NCBI GenBank assembly: GCA_030698665.1
Contig: JAUYMI010000014.1
Span: 1-39,665 of the forward strand
Direction of reading: 5' to 3'
Source: a bacterium
GTDB lineage: Bacteria; Patescibacteriota; Minisyncoccia; Minisyncoccales; UBA10102
Length of the DNA stretch: 39,665 nucleotides
A program made the translations under genes and the position numbers. This document shows, piece by piece, positions 23,646 through 30,965 of this stretch. A model generated the notes under the pieces. The model searched no databases, was not told the origin of the DNA, and saw nothing but the letters and a program-made list of their open reading frames with translations. Each line of letters starts with the position of its first letter. Within the stretch, counting starts at the first letter, position 1.

Positions 23646-24185
23646 ATGTATATTCCAGTCATATTAGGAACAGCGAGGGAGGGAAGGCAGTCAGAAAAGG
23701 CTGCCCGTTACGTGCTGACGGAGTTTCAAAAAACTGGAACCGAAACAGAGCTTTTGGACGTGCGGGACTATCGTTTGCCGGCCACGGATGCCTCGGGAGA
23801 ATCTGAAACAGCACAGCGCTGGATTGAGAAGATTACGAAAGCCAGCGGCTACATCATTGTCTCCCCGGAGTATAACCGCGGCTACCCGGGAGAGCTCAAG
23901 ATGGCTCTGGATATGGCATATTCAGAGTATGCCAGAAAGCCCGTTGGCATCTGCGGAGTCTCCTCTGGAGCTATGGGAGGAGCGAGAGCCGTGGAACAGC
24001 TGAGACTTCTTGCCGTTGCTTTTGGTATGGTGCCCCTCCAGCAGGCCCTGTACTTCCCCAATATTCAGGACGCCTTTTTAGAGAGCGGGGAAACGAAAGA
24101 CAAAGAGTACGCAAAGCGCGCACAGAAACTTTTTGAAGAGCTCTTGTGGTATGCTGAAGCTCTCAAGAAGGCACGAACGGCATGA
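23646..24185 (+). CDS. NADPH-dependent FMN reductase family flavoprotein
   Basis: The product is 179 aa from the ATG at 23646; the longer ORF would run through tRNA-Ala. IPVILGTAREGRQS (residues 3-16) is the FMN phosphate-binding loop of the family. YIIVSPEYNRGYPGELKMAL and GICGVSSGAMGGARAVEQLR are the other conserved flavin-site motifs. Members reduce FMN or quinones with NAD(P)H. The substrate is unknown. It overlaps the VKOR gene by 4 nt, so the two are translated together, and a joint role in electron flow to quinones is possible. Confidence 0.9.
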   Translation: MYIPVILGTAREGRQSEKAARYVLTEFQKTGTETELLDVRDYRLPATDASGESETAQRWIEKITKASGYIIVSPEYNRGYPGELKMALDMAYSEYARKPVGICGVSSGAMGGARAVEQLRLLAVAFGMVPLQQALYFPNIQDAFLESGETKDKEYAKRAQKLFEELLWYAEALKKARTA

Positions 24186-24583
24186 TACTCCTCCTCATCA
24201 CACTCGCCCTCATCGGTTTAGCTGACTCTTCCTACATCCTTTACACCAAGACGAAGGGAAAGAAGCTCGTCTGTCTCATTGGCAAGGACTGCGACAAGGT
24301 GGTGAAGAGCAAATACAGCCACATTTTCAAGGTTCCCAACGAGGTCCTTGGCATTCTCTTTTATCTTTCGGTTTTTGGCTTTATCCTGCTGACCTTCCTC
24401 AACATCGGATCTTTTCTTGGACTTTCCATCCTTTCCCTCTTTCAGGCCATCGTCTTTTTGGCCCTTCTTTCCTCAGCGTTCCTCACGGGTATTCAGATTT
24501 TCAAACTCAAGGAGCTCTGCGAGTACTGCCTGGCTACGGCCGCGATAAATCTGTTCATCGCCGCTATCGTTTTCCTGCTTTGA
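24182..24583 (+). CDS. Vitamin K epoxide reductase (VKOR) family protein
   Basis: The 133-aa product has four hydrophobic helices. The loop after the first contains VCLIGKDCDKVVKSKYSHIF, holding the two loop cysteines and the conserved serine region. The fourth segment has CEYC, the active-site CxxC. Bacterial VKOR passes electrons from DsbA-type thiol oxidases to quinone and so drives disulfide formation outside the membrane. There is no fused thioredoxin domain and no DsbA in the window, so a separate partner is expected. Likely clients include the Cys-rich FnIII-pilin protein (inference). Confidence 0.9.
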   Translation: MILLLITLALIGLADSSYILYTKTKGKKLVCLIGKDCDKVVKSKYSHIFKVPNEVLGILFYLSVFGFILLTFLNIGSFLGLSILSLFQAIVFLALLSSAFLTGIQIFKLKELCEYCLATAAINLFIAAIVFLL

Positions 24584-24656
24584 CAGGAGTCTGAGTACGT
24601 GGGAGGGTGAGGATAGAGAGTGGAGAGTCCGCCCAATATATCTGAGGGAGGGAGAA

Positions 24657-24770
24657 ATGCCAGAACTGGTGGAGGCAATCCTTCGCCTGGTGGTCGCGGG
24701 GCTGGTGATCTCCGGCCTCATCCTTTCAGACGAGCTCGCCGGAAGATTTTTATGGCCCCCAAGGAGGTGA
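24657..24770 (+). CDS. Small single-pass membrane protein (37 aa)
   Basis: The ORF is too short for the supplied track. It starts ATG with GAGGGAGGGAG 4-14 nt upstream, a very strong Shine-Dalgarno sequence. It encodes MPELVEAILRLVVAGLVISG followed by LILSDELAGRFLWPPRR. One amphipathic or hydrophobic helix spans residues 5-23, with a basic end. It fills the 345-nt gap between VKOR and nusA and ends before a terminator. No family recognised; the ribosome-binding site and helix make it a credible gene. Confidence 0.5.
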   Translation: MPELVEAILRLVVAGLVISGLILSDELAGRFLWPPRR

Positions 24771-24807
24771 GCCGCAGGCCAGAAAGCGCACGCAGAATCC
24801 CGGTAGC

Positions 24808-24837
24808 CTCTGCCCGAAAAAGGCAGAGTTTCTTTTT
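24808..24837 (+). terminator. Rho-independent terminator upstream of nusA
   Basis: CTCTGCC/GGCAGAG is a perfect seven-base-pair stem with loop CGAAAAA, followed by TTTCTTTTT. It ends the FMN reductase-VKOR-small protein transcript, six nt before the nusA -35 element. Confidence 0.88.
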
Positions 24838-24842
24838 GAAAC

Positions 24843-24871
24843 TTGACAGAGAGAAGGAGGGCTGATATACT
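24843..24871 (+). promoter_or_regulatory. Strong promoter of the nusA-tig-clpP operon
   Basis: TTGACA, exactly 17 nt, then TGATATACT (extended -10). The predicted leader is about 50 nt to the nusA ATG at 24929. Confidence 0.85.
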
Positions 24872-24928
24872 GCAAGCGAAGAATGAGGATGTCCGTGGGA
24901 ACGGGCATTGTATTTTATCAAAACCGAT

Positions 24929-26119
24929 ATGATAGACATTAAAAATCTTAATCTCTTGGTGGGCCAGATTGCTGAAGAGCATGGCATCTCTCCTGAAAAG
25001 ATCATAGAAAGCATTGAGCAGTCCTTGGCCGCCGCCTACAAAAAAGAGTACGGCACGAGGGGCCAGATGATCAAAGCCCATTTGGATTCCAAGACCGGCA
25101 CAACGCGTTTCTGGCAGGTGAAGTTGGTCGTGGACAAAGATCAGCTCTATACGGAAGAAGAGCTGGAAGAGCTCAAAGAGTCCAAGGAGTCCGGGCAAGA
25201 GCAGGAGATTCCCGAAGAAGAGCGTAAGATTCGCTTTACGCAAGAACGTCACATCCTTGTAGAGGACGCAAAAAAGGAAAAGAAAGAAGCCAAAGCGGGA
25301 GATGAGATGGAGACCGAGCTCCCTGTCAAGGAGGATTTTGGCAGGATTGCCGCCCAGACGGCAAAGCAGGTGATTTTGCAGAAGATCAGGGAGGCCGAGC
25401 GGGAAGCGATCCTGATCGAGTTCCGTGACAAGGAAGGGGAGCTTGTTTCTGGCATCGTGCAGAGAGTTGAAGGGAACGCGCTCCTCGTGGATTTGGGTAA
25501 GACCTTGGGCATCATGCCCAGAGAAGAGCAGGTTCCAGGCGAGTTCTACCGGACCGGCCAGCGTTTAAAGTTCTATGTGTTGCGTGTGGAGGAAAGCAAC
25601 CGCGGGCCCACGATCGTCCTGTCCCGCGCACACCCGAAGTTCATCTCCAAGCTTTTTGAGCTTGAGGTTCCGGAGATTGGGGCAGAGTCTGTGCACATAA
25701 AAGCCATAGCTCGTGAGCCCGGGTCGCGTTCTAAAATCGCGGTTGAGTCAACCGAGAATGGTGTGGATCCTGTCGGTTCCATGGTGGGCCAGCGAGGTAC
25801 GCGCGTTTCAGCCGTCATCAACGAACTCGGGGGCGAGAAGATAGACATCATCGAGTGGGCAGGAGACCCCGAGGACTTCATAGCCAACGCCCTCTCGCCT
25901 GCCAAGGCGCAGGAGGTTAAGTTGTTAGATGGCAATAGAGCTGAAGCCTATGTTGCAGAAGATCAGCTTTCTCTGGCCATCGGGCGCGAGGGGCAGAACG
26001 TCAGGCTTGCCGCCAAGCTCACCGGTTGGAAGATAGACGTGAGGAAACCCGACGGGGAGAAGGTGGAGACGCAAGAAGCTGAAGAGTCAGAGCCCGAGAA
26101 AGAGAACGATGAAGCTTGA
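24929..26119 (+). CDS. nusA: Transcription termination/antitermination factor NusA
   Basis: The product is 396 aa from the ATG at 24929. The N-terminal RNA polymerase-binding domain begins MIDIKNLNLLVGQIAEEHG and includes SIEQSLAAAYKKEYG. An S1 domain follows (about residues 170-235), then two KH domains with VGSMVGQRGTRVSAVINEL and LAIGREGQNVRLAAKL. The E. coli-type C-terminal acidic repeats are absent, as in most bacteria. The track's TTG at 24908 would add seven residues; the ATG matches the usual family start, although neither has a clear Shine-Dalgarno. The gene overlaps tig by 11 nt. Confidence 0.95.
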   Translation: MIDIKNLNLLVGQIAEEHGISPEKIIESIEQSLAAAYKKEYGTRGQMIKAHLDSKTGTTRFWQVKLVVDKDQLYTEEELEELKESKESGQEQEIPEEERKIRFTQERHILVEDAKKEKKEAKAGDEMETELPVKEDFGRIAAQTAKQVILQKIREAEREAILIEFRDKEGELVSGIVQRVEGNALLVDLGKTLGIMPREEQVPGEFYRTGQRLKFYVLRVEESNRGPTIVLSRAHPKFISKLFELEVPEIGAESVHIKAIAREPGSRSKIAVESTENGVDPVGSMVGQRGTRVSAVINELGGEKIDIIEWAGDPEDFIANALSPAKAQEVKLLDGNRAEAYVAEDQLSLAIGREGQNVRLAAKLTGWKIDVRKPDGEKVETQEAEESEPEKENDEA

Positions 26120-27134
26120 GCTCAATGAGCACAAGAAAGGGGTAGCTGAGGTCGCAGTGGAGGTTTCTCCGGAAGAACTACGCACATATCAAGAGCACGC
26201 GGCCGTCACTGTGGGTAAAGAGCTTGAGGTTGAAGGATTCAGAAAGGGAAAGGCTCCCCTTGACGTTGTCGTTCGGAAGGTGGGAGACCGTACTATCCTA
26301 GCTGAGGCGGCTCAGCTTGCCATCTCTGACGCTTTTCGCCAGGCGACAAAAGAGCATAACCTAGCCCCGATTTCAGATCCTGAGGCCGTCATCACCAAGC
26401 TTGCTCCGGGGAATCCTTTGGAGTTCAAGCTGAGAATTCCCGTGATGCCAGAGGTCTCACTTTCAGATTATGCCTCCATCGCTGGCAAGATTGAACGCCG
26501 TACAGTTGAGGTGAGCCAGCAGGAGGTGGAGGACGCTCTGAGATGGCTGGCAAAGAGTAGGGTTCAAGATGGGAAAGAGGCCCCGGAGCCCACGGACGAG
26601 CTCGCTCGTTCCATTGGGGCGTTTGAAAATCTGGACGCCCTCAGGGCCAGCATCAAAGAAGGTCTTGAGTCAGAGAAGGTTCTCGGAGAAACCCAGCGCC
26701 TGCGCCAGGAGGTATTAGAGAAGGTCGCTGAGGCCTCGCGCCTTGACCTTCCTTCACAGCTCGTGTCTTCTGAACAGCGCAGCATGGCAGAGAACCTCAA
26801 GGAAGGGGTAAAGATGAGTTTGCAGATTCCGTTTGAAGAGTATCTCAAGAGGGTTAAGAAGTCAGAAGATGAGATTATCTCGTCGTTTGAAGAGGAGGCA
26901 AGAAAGCGGGTTCGCAACTACCTTGTGCTTCGCGCCATAGCTGCACAGGAGGGCATTGAGTCAACCAAAGAAGAGATTGAAGAGGAGGCAAGCCGAGTGC
27001 TCAGTCAATATCAGAACAAAGAGAAAGCAGCCAAGTCCATTGACCCGCTCCGTCTCCGGGAATATACTGAGCTTGTTGTGCGCAACGAAAAAACCTTAGC
27101 ATACCTTGAATCACTGACGAAAAAGCCGGCATGA
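26109..27134 (+). CDS. tig: Trigger factor lacking the PPIase domain
   Basis: The 341-aa product has the ribosome-binding N-domain with the signature [17 protein letters not shown] (residues 43-59). It then runs through the linker ([15 protein letters not shown]) directly into the C-terminal chaperone arms ([19 protein letters not shown] onward). The FKBP-type PPIase insertion of about 90 residues present in the 430-aa E. coli protein is missing. Trigger factor binds L23 at the exit tunnel and holds nascent chains; the PPIase domain is dispensable for that in E. coli. The gene overlaps nusA by 11 nt and clpP by 4 nt, so the three are co-translated. Confidence 0.92.
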   Translation: MKLELNEHKKGVAEVAVEVSPEELRTYQEHAAVTVGKELEVEGFRKGKAPLDVVVRKVGDRTILAEAAQLAISDAFRQATKEHNLAPISDPEAVITKLAPGNPLEFKLRIPVMPEVSLSDYASIAGKIERRTVEVSQQEVEDALRWLAKSRVQDGKEAPEPTDELARSIGAFENLDALRASIKEGLESEKVLGETQRLRQEVLEKVAEASRLDLPSQLVSSEQRSMAENLKEGVKMSLQIPFEEYLKRVKKSEDEIISSFEEEARKRVRNYLVLRAIAAQEGIESTKEEIEEEASRVLSQYQNKEKAAKSIDPLRLREYTELVVRNEKTLAYLESLTKKPA

Positions 27135-27718
27135 ACCTCATTCCAACCGTTATTGAAAAAGGACAGTATGGAGAGCGGGCCTACGATATCTACTCCCGTC
27201 TCCTCAAAGAGCGCATCATCTTTCTGGGATCAGCGGTGAATGACGCCGTTGCCAATGCCGTTATCGCCCAGATGCTGTTTTTGGCGTCTCAGGATCCCAA
27301 GAAGGAAATTCAGCTCTACATCAACAGCCCCGGGGGAATCGTGACCTCAGGTCTTGCCATCTACGACACCATGCAGTACGTCAAGCCCCAGGTTTCCACC
27401 GTGTGCGTGGGCGTGGCGGCCTCCATCGCCGCCCTTTTGCTGGCCGGCGGGGAGAAGGGAAAGAGATTCGCTCTCCCCAACTCGCAGATCATGCTCCACC
27501 AGCCCTTGGGAGGCGTGCAGGGTCAGGCAACTGAGATTGAGATTACCGCAAAGCAGATTGTGAAGATCAAGCAGAGGCTCAACAGTATCATGGCCCACCA
27601 TACGGGGCAGCCCCTCGCGCAGATTGAAAAGGATACCGATCGAGATTTCTATCTGGATCCCAAGGAAGCCGTAGAGTACGGGGTTATCGACAAAGTCATC
27701 TCGTCAAAAGAGCGCTGA
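27131..27718 (+). CDS. clpP: ATP-dependent Clp protease proteolytic subunit
   Basis: The 195-aa product shows the ClpP fold and catalytic triad. The serine is in [19 protein letters not shown], the histidine in [10 protein letters not shown], and the aspartate in the [18 protein letters not shown] region. [20 protein letters not shown] forms the oxyanion region. It assembles as a tetradecamer with ClpX or ClpC ATPases. The tig-clpP order is the classical one, but clpX is not next. The stop codon lies in the loop of the operon terminator. Confidence 0.96.
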   Translation: MNLIPTVIEKGQYGERAYDIYSRLLKERIIFLGSAVNDAVANAVIAQMLFLASQDPKKEIQLYINSPGGIVTSGLAIYDTMQYVKPQVSTVCVGVAASIAALLLAGGEKGKRFALPNSQIMLHQPLGGVQGQATEIEITAKQIVKIKQRLNSIMAHHTGQPLAQIEKDTDRDFYLDPKEAVEYGVIDKVISSKER

Positions 27719-27731
27719 GAGGCGCTCTTTT
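27706..27731 (+). terminator. Terminator overlapping the clpP stop codon
   Basis: AAAAGAGCGC and GCGCTCTTTT form a perfect ten-base-pair stem with a six-nt loop that contains the clpP TGA. The T-run overlaps the first bases of the next -35 element. Confidence 0.88.
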
Positions 27732-27758
27732 GACAGGAGGACTCCCTCGTGCTATCTT
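27730..27758 (+). promoter_or_regulatory. Promoter of rny, interlocked with the clpP terminator
   Basis: TTGACA, 17 nt, TATCTT. The first two bases of the -35 are the last two of the terminator T-run. Confidence 0.75.
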
Positions 27759-27824
27759 GTAATTGAGAAATTCGTAACCTTGGAACTTGGATGGTCAACC
27801 TCCCATATTCCATACATCAATACA

Positions 27825-29354
27825 ATGATTACACCAATGACGGGAGCCGTCGCGCTTCTGCTGTTTCTCGTCGGAACAATTCTTGGGTACTACGTTCGCC
27901 AGTCCTTGGCAACGAGGCGCTTGGGAAGCATCGAGCGCAAGGTCAGAGAGCGCACTGAGCAGGCCCAGAAAGAGGCCGAGTCTCTTGTAGAAAAGGCGAA
28001 AGAGGAGGCACGAGGTCTCCTTGCAAAAACCGAACAGGAAGAAAGCGAGCGGAGAAAGGCGCTGTTGAGCTCAGAGGAGCTTTTGCTTAGGCGCGAGAGC
28101 TCTCTGGATGAACGGGCTACCGAGTTTGAAAAGAAGGAGGCAGAACTGGCAAAGTCCCAATCCCAGCTTGCGAAAGGAAAAGAAAAGCTGGAAGAAGAGC
28201 GTGGCACCATTCTTGGGAAGCTGGAGAAAGTAGCGGGTTTTTCCAAGGAACAGGCAAAAGATGAGCTCATGACTGGAGTTGAGAGAGAATATGAGCAGGA
28301 GATCACCTCGCGCATGCGCAAGCTGGAGGCCGAGGGAGCCGAGCGATTTGAGAGGAGGGCAAAGGAGATTGTGGCATACGCTGTGCAGAAGACCGCGGTT
28401 TCCCAGACCCAGGAGATCACTACCACCATGGTTTCTCTTCCCTCAGAGGATCTCAAGGGAAAGATCATCGGGAAGGAAGGGCGGAACATCAGGTCGCTCG
28501 AGCGTCTGACAGGATGTGAAATTATTGTGGACGAGGCGCCGGAAGCCGTTGTTATCTCGGGATTTGATCCCCTAAAGCGCCACATTGCCAAGGTCGCCTT
28601 AGAGCGCCTTATCGCAGACGGGAGAATCCATCCTGCTCGCGTGGAGGAGGAGGTTGCAAAGGCGGAGTCCGAGATTGACGCTCAAGTCAAAGAGGCCGGA
28701 GAGGCCGCTGTCTATGAGCTTGGTGTCGTCGGGCTGGATCCTCGCCTCATTCAACTGCTTGGGCGTTTGAGATTCCGTACCTCGTACGGCCAGAACGTGC
28801 TCTTGCACTCCATTGAGGTTGCGTATCTGTGTTCCGCTCTAGCAGCTGAGATCGGGGTTGACGTGAGCGTGGCTAAGAAGGGCGGGTTGTTTCATGATAT
28901 CGGCAAAGCTCTGGACCATCAGTTGGAGGGTTCCCACGTTGACATTGGAGTTCGCATCTTGGAAAAGTTTGGGGTTGAAAAGGAGGTGGTCTCCGCAATG
29001 AAGTCGCACCACGAGGACTACCCTTATGAGTCCATTGAGGCTGTCATTGTGCAGACGGCTGACGCCATTTCAGCTTCAAGGCCCGGCGCCAGAAAGGACA
29101 CTTTGGAAAACTACCTCAAGCGTATCTCGGAGCTTGAGAATCTGGTCACGGCGTTTGAGGGCATTGAGAAGGCCTACGCCATCCAGGCGGGCCGTGAGAT
29201 TCGGGTCTTCGTCAAACCGCAAGAGATTTCAGACCTTGAGGCTCAGCAACTGGCTCGGGACATCGCAAAGCGCATTGAGGAAGAACTCAAGTACCCGGGA
29301 GAAATAAAAGTTACCCTTATTCGGGAAAACAGGTTTGTGGAAGTGGCGAGATAA
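27825..29354 (+). CDS. rny: Ribonuclease Y
   Basis: From the ATG at 27825 the product is 509 aa; the track's TTG at 27780 would add 15 residues with no ribosome-binding site to decide. It has an N-terminal membrane helix (VALLLFLVGTILGYYVRQSL) and a long charged coiled coil (about residues 40-190). A KH domain follows (LKGKIIGKEGRNIRSLERLT), then an HD domain with GLFHDIGKALDHQLEGSHVD. RNase Y is the membrane-bound endonuclease that starts mRNA decay in many bacteria. With PNPase and the NYN protein also in the window, much of the RNA-decay machinery is visible here. Confidence 0.95.
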   Translation: MITPMTGAVALLLFLVGTILGYYVRQSLATRRLGSIERKVRERTEQAQKEAESLVEKAKEEARGLLAKTEQEESERRKALLSSEELLLRRESSLDERATEFEKKEAELAKSQSQLAKGKEKLEEERGTILGKLEKVAGFSKEQAKDELMTGVEREYEQEITSRMRKLEAEGAERFERRAKEIVAYAVQKTAVSQTQEITTTMVSLPSEDLKGKIIGKEGRNIRSLERLTGCEIIVDEAPEAVVISGFDPLKRHIAKVALERLIADGRIHPARVEEEVAKAESEIDAQVKEAGEAAVYELGVVGLDPRLIQLLGRLRFRTSYGQNVLLHSIEVAYLCSALAAEIGVDVSVAKKGGLFHDIGKALDHQLEGSHVDIGVRILEKFGVEKEVVSAMKSHHEDYPYESIEAVIVQTADAISASRPGARKDTLENYLKRISELENLVTAFEGIEKAYAIQAGREIRVFVKPQEISDLEAQQLARDIAKRIEEELKYPGEIKVTLIRENRFVEVAR

Positions 29355-29372
29355 GAAGCATACCCTGAGAAT

Positions 29373-29405
29373 AGAGAGAAAGCCGCCTGTCTAGGCGGCT
29401 CTCTC
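29373..29405. terminator. Hairpin between convergent rny and tRNA-Gly
   Basis: GAGAG-AA-AGCCGCC pairs with GGCGGCT-CTCTC around a short loop, twelve pairs with a two-base bulge. The plus-strand tail is short (CGTTGG), so termination efficiency is uncertain. It separates rny from the minus-strand tRNAs. Confidence 0.55.
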
Positions 29406-29407
29406 GT

Positions 29408-29482
29408 TGGAGCGGGCGATGGGAATCGAACCCACATCTTCACCTTGGAAGGGTGACATAATGGCCACTATACGACGCCCGC
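29408..29482 (-). tRNA. tRNA-Gly (TCC), CCA encoded
   Basis: The acceptor stem is GCGGGCG/CGCCCGC. The anticodon loop CTTCCAA gives anticodon TCC. The T-loop TTCGATT is canonical. The discriminator is T, as usual for bacterial tRNA-Gly, followed by an encoded CCA. Confidence 0.95.
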
Positions 29483-29491
29483 GCTTTCCGG

Positions 29492-29562
29492 TCGGGGTAC
29501 CCAGATTCGAACTGGGACTAAATCCTCCCAAAGGACTCGTGCTACCGTTACACTATACCCCG
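29492..29562 (-). tRNA. tRNA-Pro (TGG)
   Basis: The acceptor stem is CGGGGTA/TACCCCG. The anticodon arm AGTCC-TTTGGGA-GGATT gives anticodon TGG. The T-loop TTCGAAT is canonical. CCA is not encoded. Its 5' end faces the nuclease-type gene at 29679. Confidence 0.93.
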
Positions 29563-29678
29563 AAGACGCAGTACTTTCTGTATCATTATCTCGACCTTTG
29601 GTCAATCGTTTCTTTGTCATGCCATTTACAAGGTCGAACCATGATAGTATACTATAAAAACAATATACCTATTCTATC

Positions 29679-30341
29679 ATGAAGTTAAAAGAAAGGAGAA
29701 AAGCTATTCGGCTAAGACGTTTAGGCAAGAGCTACGGTGAGATACTTAAGTATACCCCGGTCTCGAAAGGCACCTTGAGTTTGTGGTTACGCGATATTGA
29801 AGTGAATCCTAAGTTTCTCGCAGAGCTTCGTGGAAGAGAGATATCACGATATGCGGGTGCGAAGGCAAGACAGAGACAAAGAATTGAAAAAACAGAGCTT
29901 ATCATTAGGGATGCAAAAAAAGAGGTATGGTCCCTCTATCGCGACCCTTTATTTCTAGCGGGTTTGATGCTATATTGGGCGGAGGGAGATAAATCGGACG
30001 AAAACGAACAGATAAAGTTCACCAACTCTGATCCTGAGATGATTAGAGTAATGATGTGTTGGTTTCGTAAGGTTTGCGTAGTGCCCGAGGAAAAGTTTAG
30101 AATCTCTCTCCATGTCCACGAACTTCATTGTCGTAGTGATATGGAGGATTACTGGTCAAGGGTGACCAAAGTCCCCCTCACGCAGTTTCATAAGACCTAT
30201 ATTAAGCAAACGTCGTTGCGGTATCGGAAGAACCATCTGTATAATGGGACCTGTGCAATTCGGGTATCAAACAGAGATCTTTTTAGAAGGATGAAGGGGT
30301 GGCGTCTCGCCATCGTTGAGAGTGAGTCGTTAAGGAAGTGA
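29679..30341 (+). CDS. HTH + LAGLIDADG-like protein (homing-endonuclease-type), copy A
   Basis: The 220-aa product opens with a helix-turn-helix (about residues 8-40: GKSYGEILKYTPVSKGTLSL). A charged helix follows, then LAGLMLYWAEGDK (93-105), which resembles a LAGLIDADG motif with E in place of the first D. FTNSDPEMIRVMMCWFR and DYWSRVTKVPLTQF continue the domain. It is clearly homologous to the gene at 31830 (shared TYGEI/SYGEI, SKxTLS, EGxK, SDP and YW/FWSRVT positions). It is AT-richer than its neighbours. It lies between tRNA-Pro(TGG), which is on the other strand, and tRNA-Arg(TCT), which starts 16 nt after its stop. Nuclease activity is a hypothesis; a DNA-binding regulator is the alternative. 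Confidence 0.72.
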   Translation: MKLKERRKAIRLRRLGKSYGEILKYTPVSKGTLSLWLRDIEVNPKFLAELRGREISRYAGAKARQRQRIEKTELIIRDAKKEVWSLYRDPLFLAGLMLYWAEGDKSDENEQIKFTNSDPEMIRVMMCWFRKVCVVPEEKFRISLHVHELHCRSDMEDYWSRVTKVPLTQFHKTYIKQTSLRYRKNHLYNGTCAIRVSNRDLFRRMKGWRLAIVESESLRK

Positions 30342-30357
30342 GTGAATGAATATGTAT

Positions 30358-30434
30358 GCCCCCGTGGCTCAATTGGATAGAGCAACTCCCTTCTAAGGAG
30401 TAGGTTGCAGGTTCGATTCCTGCCGGGGGTACCA
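30358..30434 (+). tRNA. tRNA-Arg (TCT), CCA encoded
   Basis: The acceptor stem is GCCCCCG/CGGGGGT, with a G1-T72 wobble. The anticodon arm ACTCC-CTTCTAA-GGAGT gives anticodon TCT. The T-loop TTCGATT is canonical. A73 and CCA are encoded. Confidence 0.94.
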
Positions 30435-30444
30435 GGTTCCTCAT

Positions 30445-30516
30445 GGGGGCATTGGTGTAGTGGCAGCACAAGAGTTTGTGGAACTCTCGGGAGGGGTTCA
30501 AATCCCCTATGCCCCC
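30445..30516 (+). tRNA. tRNA-His (GTG)
   Basis: An extra G at -1 pairs with C73, the histidine identity feature. The anticodon arm AGAGT-TTGTGGA-ACTCT gives anticodon GTG. The T-loop TTCAAAT is canonical. CCA is not encoded. It lies 10 nt after tRNA-Arg(TCT), so the two are probably one transcript. Confidence 0.94.
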
Positions 30517-30530
30517 CAGCAAAACAAAAA

Positions 30531-30554
30531 CCCGGCTTTGCAGCTGGGCTTTTG
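30531..30554 (+). terminator. Terminator after the tRNA-Arg/tRNA-His pair
   Basis: CCCGGC/GCTGGG stem (one wobble) with a six-nt loop, preceded by an A-run and followed by CTTTTG. Confidence 0.7.
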
Positions 30555-30564
30555 TCAAAAGAGA

Positions 30565-30705
30565 TTATGTCACCTCGTCTACGTCGGTGTCGTCATCGTT
30601 CGCGTCATCCTCTTTCTTTTCCGTGTCGCTGTCTTCTCCTGTGTCGTCTTCCGTCTCGTCCTCCTCCTGATTGAAGATAGTAGCCTTGAGTTCTTCTGTG
30701 ATCAT
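30565..30705 (-). CDS. Small highly acidic protein (46 aa)
   Basis: The ORF is too short for the supplied track. It encodes MITEELKATIFNQEEDETED followed by a Asp/Glu/Thr-rich tail ending DVDEVT. A strong promoter (30759-30786, minus) points into it with a leader of about 47 nt. AGGAG lies 26 nt before this ATG, so spacing is poor. An overlapping frame starting 14 nt upstream (ATGCAAACAC) would encode a 37-aa basic peptide with better spacing. Which frame is used cannot be decided from sequence. The gene fills most of the 338-nt gap between tRNA-His and tRNA-Arg(CCT). No family recognised. Confidence 0.45.
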   Translation of the reverse strand: MITEELKATIFNQEEDETEDDTGEDSDTEKKEDDANDDDTDVDEVT

Positions 30706-30758
30706 TTTGTGTTTGCATGAGGTCTTGAATCTCCTGCGACCTTTTTTGATACAAGCAC

Positions 30759-30786
30759 ATTATAGGGAGTCAAAAAGGTCTGTCAA
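30759..30786 (-). promoter_or_regulatory. Strong sigma70 promoter facing the small acidic ORF
   Basis: TTGACA, 16 nt, TATAAT on the minus strand: both hexamers are consensus. Apart from the 46-aa ORF and its overlapping frame, no minus-strand gene lies downstream before tRNA-Pro(TGG), more than 1 kb away. Confidence 0.75.
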
Positions 30787-30854
30787 TACTCGCAATTCAC
30801 AAGAAGAAGATGGATTGCGGAGGCCGAAAGTTCATGGTAGTATTCTCGTGTGCT

Positions 30855-30926
30855 GTCCTCGTAGTTCAACGGATAGAACAAGACACTCCTAACGTCTAAA
30901 TGCAGGTTCGATTCCTGCCGGGGACA
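30855..30926 (+). tRNA. tRNA-Arg (CCT)
   Basis: The acceptor stem is GTCCTCG/CGGGGAC. The anticodon loop CTCCTAA gives anticodon CCT; the base pair nearest the loop is an A-C mismatch. The T-loop TTCGATT is canonical. CCA is not encoded. Confidence 0.9.
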
Positions 30927-30965
30927 CAGAAATGAAGGAAGTGTTGCACATTATAGGAGGCATAA

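Noticed and set aside
24620-24865. 81-aa plus-strand ORF between VKOR and nusA
   Set aside because: It lacks a good ribosome-binding site and crosses the terminator and into the nusA promoter. The 37-aa ORF in another frame has much better signals.
24473-25252. 259-aa minus-strand ORF over VKOR end and nusA start
   Set aside because: It runs antisense to two recognised genes, a terminator and the nusA promoter. It is a shadow frame.
27890-28591. 233-aa Ser-rich minus-strand ORF
   Set aside because: It is antisense to the RNase Y coiled coil. The Ser-rich composition is what Glu/Lys/Arg codons give in reverse.
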